Assembly (NCBI RefSeq): GCF_014297465.1
Contig: NZ_JACORT010000004.1
Span: 124,001 to 188,000, forward strand
Origin: Ramlibacter cellulosilyticus
Lineage (GTDB): Bacteria; Pseudomonadota; Gammaproteobacteria; Burkholderiales; Burkholderiaceae_C
Reading direction: 5' to 3'
DNA length: 64,000 nt
In this document: positions 54,350-62,288 of the stretch, piece by piece
Position numbering within the stretch: position 1 is the first letter of the stretch
Layout: each line of letters starts with the position of its first letter
The notes under the pieces: generated by a model
The model's input: the letters and a program-made list of their open reading frames with translations, nothing else
Database searches by the model: none
What the model was told of the DNA's origin: nothing
Program-made: the position numbers and the translations under genes

Positions 54350-55242
54350 ACCTCGCGCTGCTCGCCGCCGCGGCAACCGGCGTGCAGGTGGGCGCCGCCA
54401 TCGTCGCCTCGCGCTTCGCGGTCGCCGAGGTGCCGCCGCTCACGCTGGCGATGCTGCGCTATGCGATCGGCTTCTGCTGCCTGCTGCCGTTCGCCGTGCC
54501 CGCGCTGCGCGCGATGCGCACCCTGCCCCCTGCACGCGACCTGCTCGCGATGGCGGCGCTGGGCACGGGACAGTTCGGCATCCTGATCGCCCTGCTCAAT
54601 GCGGGCCTGCGGACGGTGCCGGCGGCGCCGGCCGCCCTCCTCTTCAGCCTGTTCCCGCTGCTCACGCTGCTGCTCGCCGCGGCGCTCGGGCGCGAGCAGT
54701 TCTCGCTGCGGCTGCTCGCCGGCGTGCTGCTGTCCATTGCCGGCGTGGCGGTGTCGCTGCTGCCCAAGCTGCACGGCGCGCACGGCGGCAGCTGGTGGGG
54801 CGAGCTGGCCGTGCTCGCGTCGGCCTGCGTCGGCGCGCTGTGCAGCGTGCTGTACCGGCCTTACCTGCAGCGCTACCCCACGGTGCCGGTGTCCGCCTTC
54901 GCGATGCTGGCCTCGGTGTTGTTCCTGGCCGCCATCGCATCGGGCGAGGACTGGCCTGCCCGCCTGCGAGGGGTGTCGCCGCCGGCCTGGGGCGCGGTGG
55001 CCTTCGTGGGCCTGTCCAGCGGCATCGGCTACTTCTGGTGGCTGTACGCCCTGAAGCACGAGTCCCCCACGCGCGTCACCGTGTTCCTCGCGCTCAACCC
55101 GGTGACCGCCGCGCTCCTCGGCTGGTCGCTCCTGGGCGAGCCGCTGCCGGCGCAGATGCTCGGCGCGCTGGTGCTGATCGCCGCCGGCCTCGCGCTCGCC
55201 ACCTGGCCCCCGTCGGCGAAACGACAGGCGGCCCCCGGATAA
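54346..55242 (+). CDS. EamA/DMT family transporter
   Basis: A 298-residue membrane protein with about ten hydrophobic helices and two EamA repeats (VGAAIVASRFAVAEVPPLTLAMLRY at the start; GWSLLGEPLPAQMLGALVLIAAGLAL at the end). No ATG, GTG or TTG fits the N-terminal helix; I place the start at CTG 54346, which overlaps the previous TGA by three bases (CTGA) and has GGGAG eight bases upstream. It probably exports a small metabolite, perhaps related to the coupled MarR-GNAT protein. Substrate unknown. Confidence 0.85.
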   Translation: MNLALLAAAATGVQVGAAIVASRFAVAEVPPLTLAMLRYAIGFCCLLPFAVPALRAMRTLPPARDLLAMAALGTGQFGILIALLNAGLRTVPAAPAALLFSLFPLLTLLLAAALGREQFSLRLLAGVLLSIAGVAVSLLPKLHGAHGGSWWGELAVLASACVGALCSVLYRPYLQRYPTVPVSAFAMLASVLFLAAIASGEDWPARLRGVSPPAWGAVAFVGLSSGIGYFWWLYALKHESPTRVTVFLALNPVTAALLGWSLLGEPLPAQMLGALVLIAAGLALATWPPSAKRQAAPG

Positions 55243-55249
55243 TCGGGGC

Positions 55250-55837
55250 ATGTCGTCCCCCTCCGAAGCGCTGGCGGCGCCCGCGGCCGCGCGGCCCGAG
55301 AACCTCACCGACCTCTTCGTCTCCTTCACGCTGCTGGCCCTGCAGGGCTTCGGCGGCGTGCTCGCCGTCGTGCAGCGCGAGCTGGTCGAGAACAAGCGCT
55401 GGATGACGAAGGAGGAATTCGTCGAGGAATGGGCCGTGGCGCAGATCATGCCGGGGCCCAACGTCGTGAACCTCGCGATCACCCTGGGCTCGCGCTGGTT
55501 CGGATGGCGCGGCGCCCTCGCCGCGCTGGCGGGCCTGCTCACCGCGCCGCTGCTGGTGGTCCTGGCCCTGGCGCTCGTCTACGCGAACTTCGCCGACAAC
55601 CCGCATGTGTCCGGCGCGCTGCGCGGCATGGGCGCGGTGGCCGCCGGCCTGATCACCGCGACCGGGCTCAAGCTGCTCCCGGCCCTGCAGAGGAACGTGA
55701 TGGGCCTGCCCCTGTGCACCGCGCTGGGCATCGCCTCCTTCGTCGCGATCGCCCTGCTCAAGCTGCCCCTGGCCTGGGTGCTGGGCGTGCTCGGCGCCGT
55801 CGGCTGCATCGCCGCGTGGAGGAAGCTCGCGCCGTGA
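55250..55837 (+). CDS. Chromate transporter subunit (N-terminal half type)
   Basis: A 195-residue membrane protein of the short-chain CHR family: NLTDLFVSFTLLALQGFGGVLAVVQRELVENKRWMT with the conserved FGG and EEWAVAQIMPGPNVVNLAITLG segments. Short CHR proteins work as heterodimers of two halves with opposite topology; the partner is the next gene, which begins within its stop codon (GTGA). Transport of chromate or sulfate is possible; no chrB regulator is adjacent. Confidence 0.92.
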   Translation: MSSPSEALAAPAAARPENLTDLFVSFTLLALQGFGGVLAVVQRELVENKRWMTKEEFVEEWAVAQIMPGPNVVNLAITLGSRWFGWRGALAALAGLLTAPLLVVLALALVYANFADNPHVSGALRGMGAVAAGLITATGLKLLPALQRNVMGLPLCTALGIASFVAIALLKLPLAWVLGVLGAVGCIAAWRKLAP

Positions 55838-56409
55838 ACCCGATCTCGCTGCACGCGGCCGACTGGCTGTCGCTCTTCCTGCACTACGCTTCCCTCTCGC
55901 TGCTGTGCGTGGGCGGCGCCATCACCACCGCCCCCGACATGCACCGCTTCCTGGTGCAGGAAAAGGCCTGGCTCACCGACCCGCAGTTCAGCGCCTCCAT
56001 CGCCATCGCCCAGGCGGCGCCGGGGCCCAACGTGCTCTTCACCGCCCTCATGGGCTGGAACGTGGGCCTCAACGCGGGCGGGCTGTGGACCGCGCTCCTC
56101 GGCATGCTCCTCTGCCTGGGCGGGATCATGCTTCCCAGCTCGGTGCTGGTGTACCTGACCGCGCAATGGAGCCACCGCAACCGCGACCTGCGCGGCGTGC
56201 GTGCCTTCAAGCAGGGCATGGCCCCGCTCGTGATCGCGCTGCTGCTGTCCACGGGCTGGATCCTCGCCACGGGCCAGGGCTATGCCCTCGCGCACTGGCG
56301 CTCGTGGCTCGTGACGGCCGTCGCGGCGCTCTTCGTCTGGCGCACGCGCGTGCACCTGCTGTGGCTGCTCGGCGCCGGCGCGGTGCTGGGCTGGTTCGGC
56401 TGGATCTAG
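55834..56409 (+). CDS. Chromate transporter subunit (C-terminal half type)
   Basis: A 191-residue CHR half starting at GTG 55834 with a four-base overlap (GTGA). LSLFLHYASLSLLCVGGAITTAPDMHRFLV and SIAIAQAAPGPNVLFTALMG match the second CHR repeat with the same PGPN motif. It should pair with the preceding protein to form one transporter. The 8-bp gap before the first half also links the pair to the EamA gene. Confidence 0.92.
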   Translation: MNPISLHAADWLSLFLHYASLSLLCVGGAITTAPDMHRFLVQEKAWLTDPQFSASIAIAQAAPGPNVLFTALMGWNVGLNAGGLWTALLGMLLCLGGIMLPSSVLVYLTAQWSHRNRDLRGVRAFKQGMAPLVIALLLSTGWILATGQGYALAHWRSWLVTAVAALFVWRTRVHLLWLLGAGAVLGWFGWI

Positions 56410-56428
56410 CAGCCCGCGCCCGCGCCGC

Positions 56429-57028
56429 TCACAGCGGCTTGATCTCCACCTTGCGCCACTTGATCGTGCCGCGGCCCCACTGCAAGGCGATCGGGCCCTG
56501 CGCCAGCTTCGCGTCGCGCACGTCCACGGTCTTCACGCCGTTGAACACCAGCACCAGGTGGTCGCCGCGCGCGGTGATCTCGTAGGTGTTCCACTTGCCG
56601 CCGGCCTTGGGCATCGGGTCCGGCGCCTTCGCCACCTTCACGATCGCGCCGGTGCCGTAGGTCGGGTCCGGGCGCTGGTCGAAGATGTTCGCCTCGTAGC
56701 AGTTCTCGTCGGTGATGACGGCGGGGTTCTGGCAGCGCAGGAAGATGCCGCTGTTCGCGTCGTCGCTGGCCCAGAATTCGGCGCGGAGCTGGAAGTCGCG
56801 GTAGCTGTTGCTGGTGACCAGGTAGCCCGGGTCCTTGCCGCCGCTGCTCGCCTGGATGGCGCCGTCGGCGGCGACCCAGTTGGCATCGCCGACGCGGCGG
56901 AAGTTCTCCAGGCCCCGGGTGCCGTCGACGAGGGGCGTCCATCCCATCATCGTGCTCATCGTGCCGCAGCCTGCCAGGGCCAGCACCAGGGCGGCCGAAG
57001 CCAGGGCCGCCGTCGTCCGTTTCTCCAT
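56429..57028 (-). CDS. DUF1080 domain lipoprotein (3-keto-disaccharide hydrolase-like)
   Basis: A 199-residue protein with a lipoprotein signal (ALASAALVLALAGC) and a jelly-roll DUF1080 domain: FRRVGDANWVAADGAIQAS, YRDFQLRAEFWASDDANSGIFLRCQ and the final strands LQWGRGTIKWRKVEI. The fold is related to LamG-like lectins and 3-keto-glycoside hydrolases. No carbohydrate genes are nearby, so the ligand is unclear. Last gene of the ybbA-rlmB-sirtuin series, after an 81-bp gap. Confidence 0.9.
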   Translation of the reverse strand: MEKRTTAALASAALVLALAGCGTMSTMMGWTPLVDGTRGLENFRRVGDANWVAADGAIQASSGGKDPGYLVTSNSYRDFQLRAEFWASDDANSGIFLRCQNPAVITDENCYEANIFDQRPDPTYGTGAIVKVAKAPDPMPKAGGKWNTYEITARGDHLVLVFNGVKTVDVRDAKLAQGPIALQWGRGTIKWRKVEIKPL

Positions 57029-57109
57029 GTCCCGTCTCCTTGGTGGATGCGCGGCCGGAAGCCGCGCCGGGCATCCTGCGACGCTTTGCGCCGCCGCACA
57101 AGGAGGGCC

Positions 57110-57442
57110 TTACCGGGGGTTCTCGAAGAACACGTAGTTGCCCAGGACGCCGGTCTCGAAGTAGACCTTCTTCTCGCCCGGGTCGGGCACGAAGTTCAGG
57201 TTCTCGTCCAGGATGCCGTAGCCGTAGCGATAGGCCCGCGGCTCGCCGTCGCTGGTGCCCAGGGCGGTACTGAGCTTGTCGACCCGGATGAAGCGGCGCA
57301 CCAGCTTGTCGCCCGCGTAGATCTCCAGCACGCCGTCGGTGCCCGTCCAGTTCTGGATGCCGCGCCCCAGCTGGTTCTGCTGCTCCTGGGTGCAGCCGGC
57401 GGCGAGCACCGCGGCAAGAAGGGTGGCAAGGGTCCGTCGCAT
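57110..57442 (-). CDS. Hypothetical small lipoprotein
   Basis: A 110-residue protein with a lipoprotein signal (LATLLAAVLAAGC, Cys17). The mature part (NWTGTDGVLEIYAGDKLVRRFIRVDKLSTALGTSD, then RAYRYGYGILDENLNFVPDPGEKKVYFE) looks like a small beta-rich domain. It begins two bases after the stop of the sirtuin gene, so they are co-transcribed. No family name recognised. Confidence 0.8.
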   Translation of the reverse strand: MRRTLATLLAAVLAAGCTQEQQNQLGRGIQNWTGTDGVLEIYAGDKLVRRFIRVDKLSTALGTSDGEPRAYRYGYGILDENLNFVPDPGEKKVYFETGVLGNYVFFENPR

Positions 57443-57444
57443 GT

Positions 57445-58173
57445 CTAGTCCTCCAGCAGTCGCGGCAGCAGCATGGCGGACGTGCCTGCGAGCACGACGT
57501 CCGCCACGTCGTCCAGCGCGGTCGGTTCGGGATTCACGACCACCACCCGGCCCCGCGTCGCGCGTGCCAGGCCGGCGGCGGGGTAGACGCGGCCCGAGGT
57601 GCCGACCACCAGCACCAGGTCGCTGCCGCTCGCGGCCTCTTCCGCCTCGACGAGCGCCGCGGCCGGCAGCAGTTCGCCGAACCAGACCACCGCGGGCCGC
57701 CGCAGGTTGCCGCACGCCGCGCACCGTGGGGGATGCCCATCCTGCACGTTCTCCGCGGTGCAACAGGCGCGCGGCCGATCCAGCCACTTGTCTTCCGCAA
57801 TGTTGCCGTGCAGGGCGAGCACGCCCGCCGAGCCGGCGCGCTGGTGCAATCCGTCCACGTTCTGCGTGACCACGGTGAGGCGGCCCGGGTGCCGCTGCTG
57901 GAACGCGGCGACGGCGCGATGGCCGGCGTTCGGCTGCACCGTGGCCATGCCCACCCGCCGCGCGGCGTACCAGTCCCACACGAACCGCGGGCGGGCACGG
58001 AAGGCGTCCTCGGTGGCGAGTTCCTCGGGACGGAAGTTCGTCCACAGGCCGGACTGCGCGTCGCGGAAGGTGGGCACGCCCGATTCCGCGCTCATGCCCG
58101 CGCCCGTGAGCAGCACGATGCGACGCGCGTCGCGCACCCAGGTCTTCACGGCGGCTACGTCGCGCTCGCCCAT
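57445..58173 (-). CDS. NAD-dependent protein deacylase (sirtuin)
   Basis: A 242-residue Sir2 protein. NAD-binding GAGMSAESGVPTFR (24-37), TQNVDGLHQRAG (103-114) and catalytic His122 (LHGN) are present. The zinc site consists of a Cys-Cys pair (RACC) and CAAC, a form I associate with this bacterial branch. Tyr69 and Arg72 (WYAARR) match the YxxR pair that marks class III enzymes able to remove succinyl groups, as in E. coli CobB. It acts in the cytoplasm. Position: 13 bp after rlmB, 2 bp before the small lipoprotein. Confidence 0.93.
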   Translation of the reverse strand: MGERDVAAVKTWVRDARRIVLLTGAGMSAESGVPTFRDAQSGLWTNFRPEELATEDAFRARPRFVWDWYAARRVGMATVQPNAGHRAVAAFQQRHPGRLTVVTQNVDGLHQRAGSAGVLALHGNIAEDKWLDRPRACCTAENVQDGHPPRCAACGNLRRPAVVWFGELLPAAALVEAEEAASGSDLVLVVGTSGRVYPAAGLARATRGRVVVVNPEPTALDDVADVVLAGTSAMLLPRLLED

Positions 58174-58186
58174 GGAGGCCCCGCCG

Positions 58187-58927
58187 TCAGGCGCCCGTGC
58201 GCTGCCGCACCGCCTCGTACAGGCAGATGCCGCTGGCCACCGACACGTTCAGGCTCTCCACGGCCCCGAGCATGGGGATGGAGACGAGCGCGTCGCAGGT
58301 CTTGCGCGTCAGCTGGCGCAGGCCCGCCCCTTCCGCGCCCAGAACGAGCGCGGTGGGGCCCTTGAGGTCCGACTGGTACAGGGTCTGCGTGGCCTCGTCG
58401 CTCAGCCCCAGGCACCAGATGTTGCGTTCCTTGAGTTCCGTGAGCGTGCGCGCGAGGTTGGTGACCATGAAGTACGGCACCGTCTCGGCCGCGCCGCTGG
58501 CGACCTTGGCCACCGTGGCGTTGATGCCCACGGCGTGGTCCTTCGGCGCGATCACGGCATGCGCACCGGCGCCGTCGGCGACGCGCAGGCAGGCGCCGAG
58601 GTTGTGGGGATCCGTCACCCCGTCCAGCACCAGCAGCAGCGGCGGGCCCTCCAGGCCGTCGAGCAGGTCGTCGAGGGAGGTGGTCACCGGCAGGGGTTCC
58701 ACGCGCGCCACCACGCCCTGGTGGCCGGCGCTGCCCGCCAGTCGCGACAGGCGCAGGCCGTCGGCCTCGATGGGGCGCAGGCCCGCGTCCTGGGCCTTCT
58801 GCAGGAACTGCCGCATCCGCGCGTCCTTGCGCGTGGCGTCCACGTAGAGTTCGAGGATGGTCTTCGGGGCCGTGCGCAGCCGCACGCCGACCGCGTGGAA
58901 ACCGTAGAGGACTTTGGGAGTGGCCAT
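58187..58927 (-). CDS. rlmB: 23S rRNA (guanosine-2'-O-)-methyltransferase RlmB
   Basis: A 246-residue SPOUT methyltransferase. The N-terminal RNA-binding domain ([13 protein letters not shown]) is followed by the knotted catalytic domain with [34 protein letters not shown] and [20 protein letters not shown]. It methylates G2251 of 23S rRNA. It starts 7 bp after the ABC ATPase gene and precedes the sirtuin, all one operon. Confidence 0.95.
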   Translation of the reverse strand: MATPKVLYGFHAVGVRLRTAPKTILELYVDATRKDARMRQFLQKAQDAGLRPIEADGLRLSRLAGSAGHQGVVARVEPLPVTTSLDDLLDGLEGPPLLLVLDGVTDPHNLGACLRVADGAGAHAVIAPKDHAVGINATVAKVASGAAETVPYFMVTNLARTLTELKERNIWCLGLSDEATQTLYQSDLKGPTALVLGAEGAGLRQLTRKTCDALVSIPMLGAVESLNVSVASGICLYEAVRQRTGA

Positions 58928-58934
58928 CGCGCGA

Positions 58935-59630
58935 TTATCGAGTGGCGACCGCGTCCTCCTGCCGCGCGATGCGGCCGGCCTCGATGGTGATGCGCCGCTG
59001 GCAGCGCTGCGCGATGCCGCGGTCGTGCGTCACGAGCACGAGCGTCGTGCCCTGCTCCCGGTTCAGGTCGAACATGAGGTTCATGACCGTCTCCCCGGTC
59101 GCGAAGTCCAGGCTGCCCGTGGGCTCGTCGGCCAGCAGCACGGCCGGCTGCACCACGAAGGCGCGCGCGAGCGCCACCCGCTGCTGCTCGCCGCCGGAGA
59201 GCACGCGGGGATAGTGGCCGAGCCGCTCCGACAGCCCCACCCGCGCCAGCATCTCGCCGGCAGCCTTGCGCGCGTCGGACCGTCCCGCCAGTTCGAGCGG
59301 CAGCATCACGTTTTCCAGCGCGGTGAGGTTCCCCATCAGCTGGAAGCTCTGGAAGACGAAGCCCACCTGCCGCGCCCGCAGCTCCGCGCGGGCGTCCTCG
59401 TCGTGGGCGAAGAGGTCCTGTCCCGCCAGCCGCACCGTGCCCTGCGTGGGCGTGTCCAGCCCCGCGATGATGGACAGCAGCGTGCTCTTGCCCGAGCCGG
59501 AAGCGCCCACGATGGCGGCGGTTTCCCTTGGCGCCAGCGAGAAATGGATATCGCGGAGAATCTCGAGGGTACCGGTCGAGTCGGTGACCGACTTGTGCAC
59601 GTGTTCGACGGAGATGATGGGTTCAGGCAT
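58935..59630 (-). CDS. ABC transporter ATP-binding protein (YbbA/LolD-like)
   Basis: A 231-residue ATPase from ATG 59630 ([20 protein letters not shown]). Walker [11 protein letters not shown]-loop FVFQSFQL, signature [15 protein letters not shown] and Walker [13 protein letters not shown] are all complete. It belongs to the MacB/LolD subgroup. No permease gene is adjacent in the window, which differs from the usual ybbA-ybbP pair. Its start codon overlaps, on the opposite strand, the start codon of tesA within a single CATG. Confidence 0.92.
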   Translation of the reverse strand: MPEPIISVEHVHKSVTDSTGTLEILRDIHFSLAPRETAAIVGASGSGKSTLLSIIAGLDTPTQGTVRLAGQDLFAHDEDARAELRARQVGFVFQSFQLMGNLTALENVMLPLELAGRSDARKAAGEMLARVGLSERLGHYPRVLSGGEQQRVALARAFVVQPAVLLADEPTGSLDFATGETVMNLMFDLNREQGTTLVLVTHDRGIAQRCQRRITIEAGRIARQEDAVATR

Positions 59631-60270
59631 GCGTTCGTGTTCTTGGCAGCGGCGCGACTTTATCGCGGCGCTTGTTTCTGCTTGTTTCGCGGCCGGCGCA
59701 ACCGCGGCGTCGCCGGCGGTGATCCTGGTCGTGGGCGATTCGCTCAGCGCCGAGTATGGCCTGAAGCGCGGCAGCGGCTGGGTCGCCCTGCTGGAAGACC
59801 GCCTCGCGAAGGAAAAGATCCCCGCGAAGGTGGTCAACGCGAGCATCAGCGGTGACACCACGTCCGGCGGCCGCGCGCGCCTGCCCGCCCTGCTCGCGCA
59901 GCACAAGCCCACGCTCGTGGTCCTCGAGCTGGGGGGCAACGATGCCCTGCGCGGGCTGCCGATCTCCGGCACCGAGGACAACCTGGCGCAGATGGCGCAG
60001 GCCGCGCAGAAGGCGGGCGCGAAGGTGCTGCTGGTGGGCATGCAGGTGCCGCCCAACTACGGCACCGACTACACGCGGCGCTTCTCGGAGGCGTACGTGA
60101 AGGTGGCGAAGCAGTACAAGGCCGGGCTCGTGCCCTTCCTGCTGGCGGGCGTGGCCGACGTGCCCGATGCGCGCGCGCTGTTCCAGGCGGACGGCATCCA
60201 TCCGCGGGCGGAGGCGCATCCGAAGATGCTGGAGAACGTCTGGCCGGAACTGCGGAAGCTGCTGAAATGA
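59629..60270 (+). CDS. tesA: Arylesterase/thioesterase TesA-type (GDSL hydrolase)
   Basis: A 213-residue SGNH hydrolase with a signal peptide (QRRDFIAALVSACFAAGATAA). Block I GDSLSAEYG (nucleophile Ser), block II Gly in ISGDTTSGG, block III GGNDALRG and block V DGIHP (Asp, His) are present. Homologues act in the periplasm as acyl-CoA thioesterase/lysophospholipase/arylesterase. ATG 59629 overlaps the start codon of the divergent ABC gene, so no intergenic DNA exists. mnmH follows with an ATGA overlap. The tesA-ybbA pairing is the same as in E. coli. Confidence 0.92.
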   Translation: MRSCSWQRRDFIAALVSACFAAGATAASPAVILVVGDSLSAEYGLKRGSGWVALLEDRLAKEKIPAKVVNASISGDTTSGGRARLPALLAQHKPTLVVLELGGNDALRGLPISGTEDNLAQMAQAAQKAGAKVLLVGMQVPPNYGTDYTRRFSEAYVKVAKQYKAGLVPFLLAGVADVPDARALFQADGIHPRAEAHPKMLENVWPELRKLLK

Positions 60271-61322
60271 GCGTGTTGGTCGTTCCCGCTTCAGCCGCCA
60301 TCGAAGGTCTCGCGGCTTACGACGCGGTGCTGGATGCCCGCAGCGAATCCGAATACGCCGAGGACCGCCTTCCGGGCGCGGTGAACTGGCCTTCGCTCAA
60401 CGACGCGGAGCGGCACGAGGTCGGCACCCTGTACAAGCAGGTCAGCCCGTTCGAGGCGCGCAAGCGCGGCGCCGCGCTGGTCGCGGCCAACATCGCGCGC
60501 CACATCGCGCGCGACGTGATGGACAAGCCCAAGGACTGGCATCCGCTCGTCTACTGCTGGCGCGGCGGCCAGCGCAGCAACTCGCTGGCGCTGGTGCTGG
60601 GGCAGATCGGGTTCCGCGTGGCGCTGGTGGAAGGCGGCTACAAGGCCTTCCGCGGCGCGGTGCTGGAGCAGTTGCCCGCCCTGGCGCAGCGGCTAGCCTA
60701 CCGCGTGGTCTGCGGCCCCACGGGCTCGGGCAAGACGCGCCTGCTGCAGGCGCTGGATGCGGCCGGCGCGCAGGTGCTGGACCTGGAAGGCCTCGCCAGC
60801 CACCGCAGCTCGGTGCTGGGGCTCATCCCGGGGCAGCCGCAGCCTTCGCAGAAGCGCTTCGACACGCTGGTGTGGGAGAAGCTGCGCTCCCTCGACCCGG
60901 GGCGGCCGGTGTACGTGGAAAGCGAGAGCAGGAAGGTCGGCAACGTGGCGGTGCCCGAGGCGCTGATCGCCGCGATGCGCGCCAGCCCCTGCCTGCGCCT
61001 GGACCTGCCCGACGACGAGCGCGTGCAGCTGCTGCTGGAGGACTACGCCTTCTTCAGCCACGACACGGACCTGTTCTGCCGCCGCCTCGACGCGCTCGTG
61101 CAGCTGCGCGGCCGCGAGCAGGTGGAGCGCTGGCAGGCGCAGGTCCGCGCCGGAGAGATCGAGCCGGTCGTGCGCGAGCTGCTCGTGAAGCACTACGACC
61201 CGGGGTACGCGAGTTCGACGGAGCGGAATTTCCGGCAGTTCGGGGAGGCGCGGCCGATTGCGCCCAGGGACCGGACGCCGGAGGCGATGGCCGCCCTGGC
61301 GCGCGAGCTGGTCCTGTCGTGA
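60267..61322 (+). CDS. mnmH: tRNA 2-selenouridine synthase (SelU/MnmH)
   Basis: A 351-residue protein: an N-terminal rhodanese domain (VLDARSESEYAEDRLPGAVNWP, catalytic Cys in VYCWRGGQRSNS) and a C-terminal P-loop domain (GPTGSGKTRLL). It replaces sulfur by selenium at the wobble uridine of certain tRNAs through a geranylated intermediate. It needs selenophosphate, so a selD gene is expected elsewhere. Its ATG overlaps the tesA stop by four bases. Confidence 0.95.
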   Translation: MSVLVVPASAAIEGLAAYDAVLDARSESEYAEDRLPGAVNWPSLNDAERHEVGTLYKQVSPFEARKRGAALVAANIARHIARDVMDKPKDWHPLVYCWRGGQRSNSLALVLGQIGFRVALVEGGYKAFRGAVLEQLPALAQRLAYRVVCGPTGSGKTRLLQALDAAGAQVLDLEGLASHRSSVLGLIPGQPQPSQKRFDTLVWEKLRSLDPGRPVYVESESRKVGNVAVPEALIAAMRASPCLRLDLPDDERVQLLLEDYAFFSHDTDLFCRRLDALVQLRGREQVERWQAQVRAGEIEPVVRELLVKHYDPGYASSTERNFRQFGEARPIAPRDRTPEAMAALARELVLS

Positions 61323-61329
61323 CGCCCTT

Positions 61330-61434
61330 CGGTGGGGTTCGCTTCGCTCACCGCCACCCTACAGACAGCCAGACGGGTCTCCTGCAGGGTGGCGCGGCGC
61401 CAGCCGCGGAAGGTGAGCGCAGCGAACCCCACCG
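61330..61434. repeat. Palindromic intergenic repeat, CGGTGGGGTTCGC family, copy 2
   Basis: Arms at 61330-61352 and 61412-61434 are inverted with one mismatch; an inner pair, CGCCACCCT/AGGGTGGCG, follows. Same family as 35679-35802. Again between convergent genes, with one base before the minus-strand stop codon (61436). Confidence 0.85.
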
Positions 61435-61435
61435 C

Positions 61436-62233
61436 TCACGGCACATCCCACCCCACGGAGTCCTTGTACGCGTGCCACGTCGCATACCCCAGCCACGGCC
61501 CCACCACCACGATCCCGATCCCCCAGGGCCACAACGCCAGCAGCGTCAGCGCCACCACCAGCGCGCCCCAGAACAGCATCGCGCCCAGGTTGTTGAGCAC
61601 GACGAACAGGCTCGTCAGCGAGGCCGTCACCGCGTCCGTGTCGCGGTCCAGGATGATGGGGATCGTCACCGCCATGAAGCAGAACACGGCCGCCGCGAAC
61701 ACCGCGCCGATGCCGAGGTAGGTCGCGACGAACTGCCAGTTGCGCGGATTGAAGACGGCGTCGAACACCGTGAGCGTCGTGGGCAGCCCGTTGTCGAAGA
61801 ACAGCGCGAAGGCCACCAGCGAGGCGCGGCCCCACAGCATCTCCAGCAGCACCAGCACGAGCACCAGCAGGCTCATGCTGCCCAGGTGGCGCTGCCAGCA
61901 GGTGAGCGAAGCCGAGAGGTCCGGCTCGGCGCCCTGCTCGCGTTGCCGGCTCACCTCGTACAGCCCCATGGCCAGGAAGGGGCCCATCAGCAGGCAACCC
62001 GAGACCAGCGTCATGGTCCATTCCGGCCGGTAGCGGAACACCACGCCCAGGATGGCGGCCATCGCCCAGAAGCAGGCGCCGTAGAACGCCGCGATGCCCG
62101 GATAGGCCACGAGGTCGCGGGCACCGCCGGCGAGCCAGCGCAACGGAGCGACAAAGGGGATGGAGCGGACGCGGGGGATGGGCGGGGCGACGCGCGCGCC
62201 CGCGGCTTCGGTTTCGGAGATCGGGTGGTCCAT
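61436..62233 (-). CDS. DUF2189 family membrane protein
   Basis: A 265-residue integral membrane protein with six or so hydrophobic helices (ACFWAMAAILGVVF, LVSGCLLMGPFLAMGLY, LLVLVLVLLEMLW, AVFAAAVFCFMAVTIPIIL, LWPWGIGIVVVGPWLGYATWHAY). The MGLYEVSRQREQG loop and the final WHAY segment are typical of DUF2189. Function unknown. Transcribed after the transsulfuration enzyme with a 55-bp gap. Confidence 0.88.
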   Translation of the reverse strand: MDHPISETEAAGARVAPPIPRVRSIPFVAPLRWLAGGARDLVAYPGIAAFYGACFWAMAAILGVVFRYRPEWTMTLVSGCLLMGPFLAMGLYEVSRQREQGAEPDLSASLTCWQRHLGSMSLLVLVLVLLEMLWGRASLVAFALFFDNGLPTTLTVFDAVFNPRNWQFVATYLGIGAVFAAAVFCFMAVTIPIILDRDTDAVTASLTSLFVVLNNLGAMLFWGALVVALTLLALWPWGIGIVVVGPWLGYATWHAYKDSVGWDVP

Positions 62234-62288
62234 GGCAACCCTCCTTCGCCGCACAGGGTAGCGCGGCGCGGGCCGCAGGTCCACTAGG

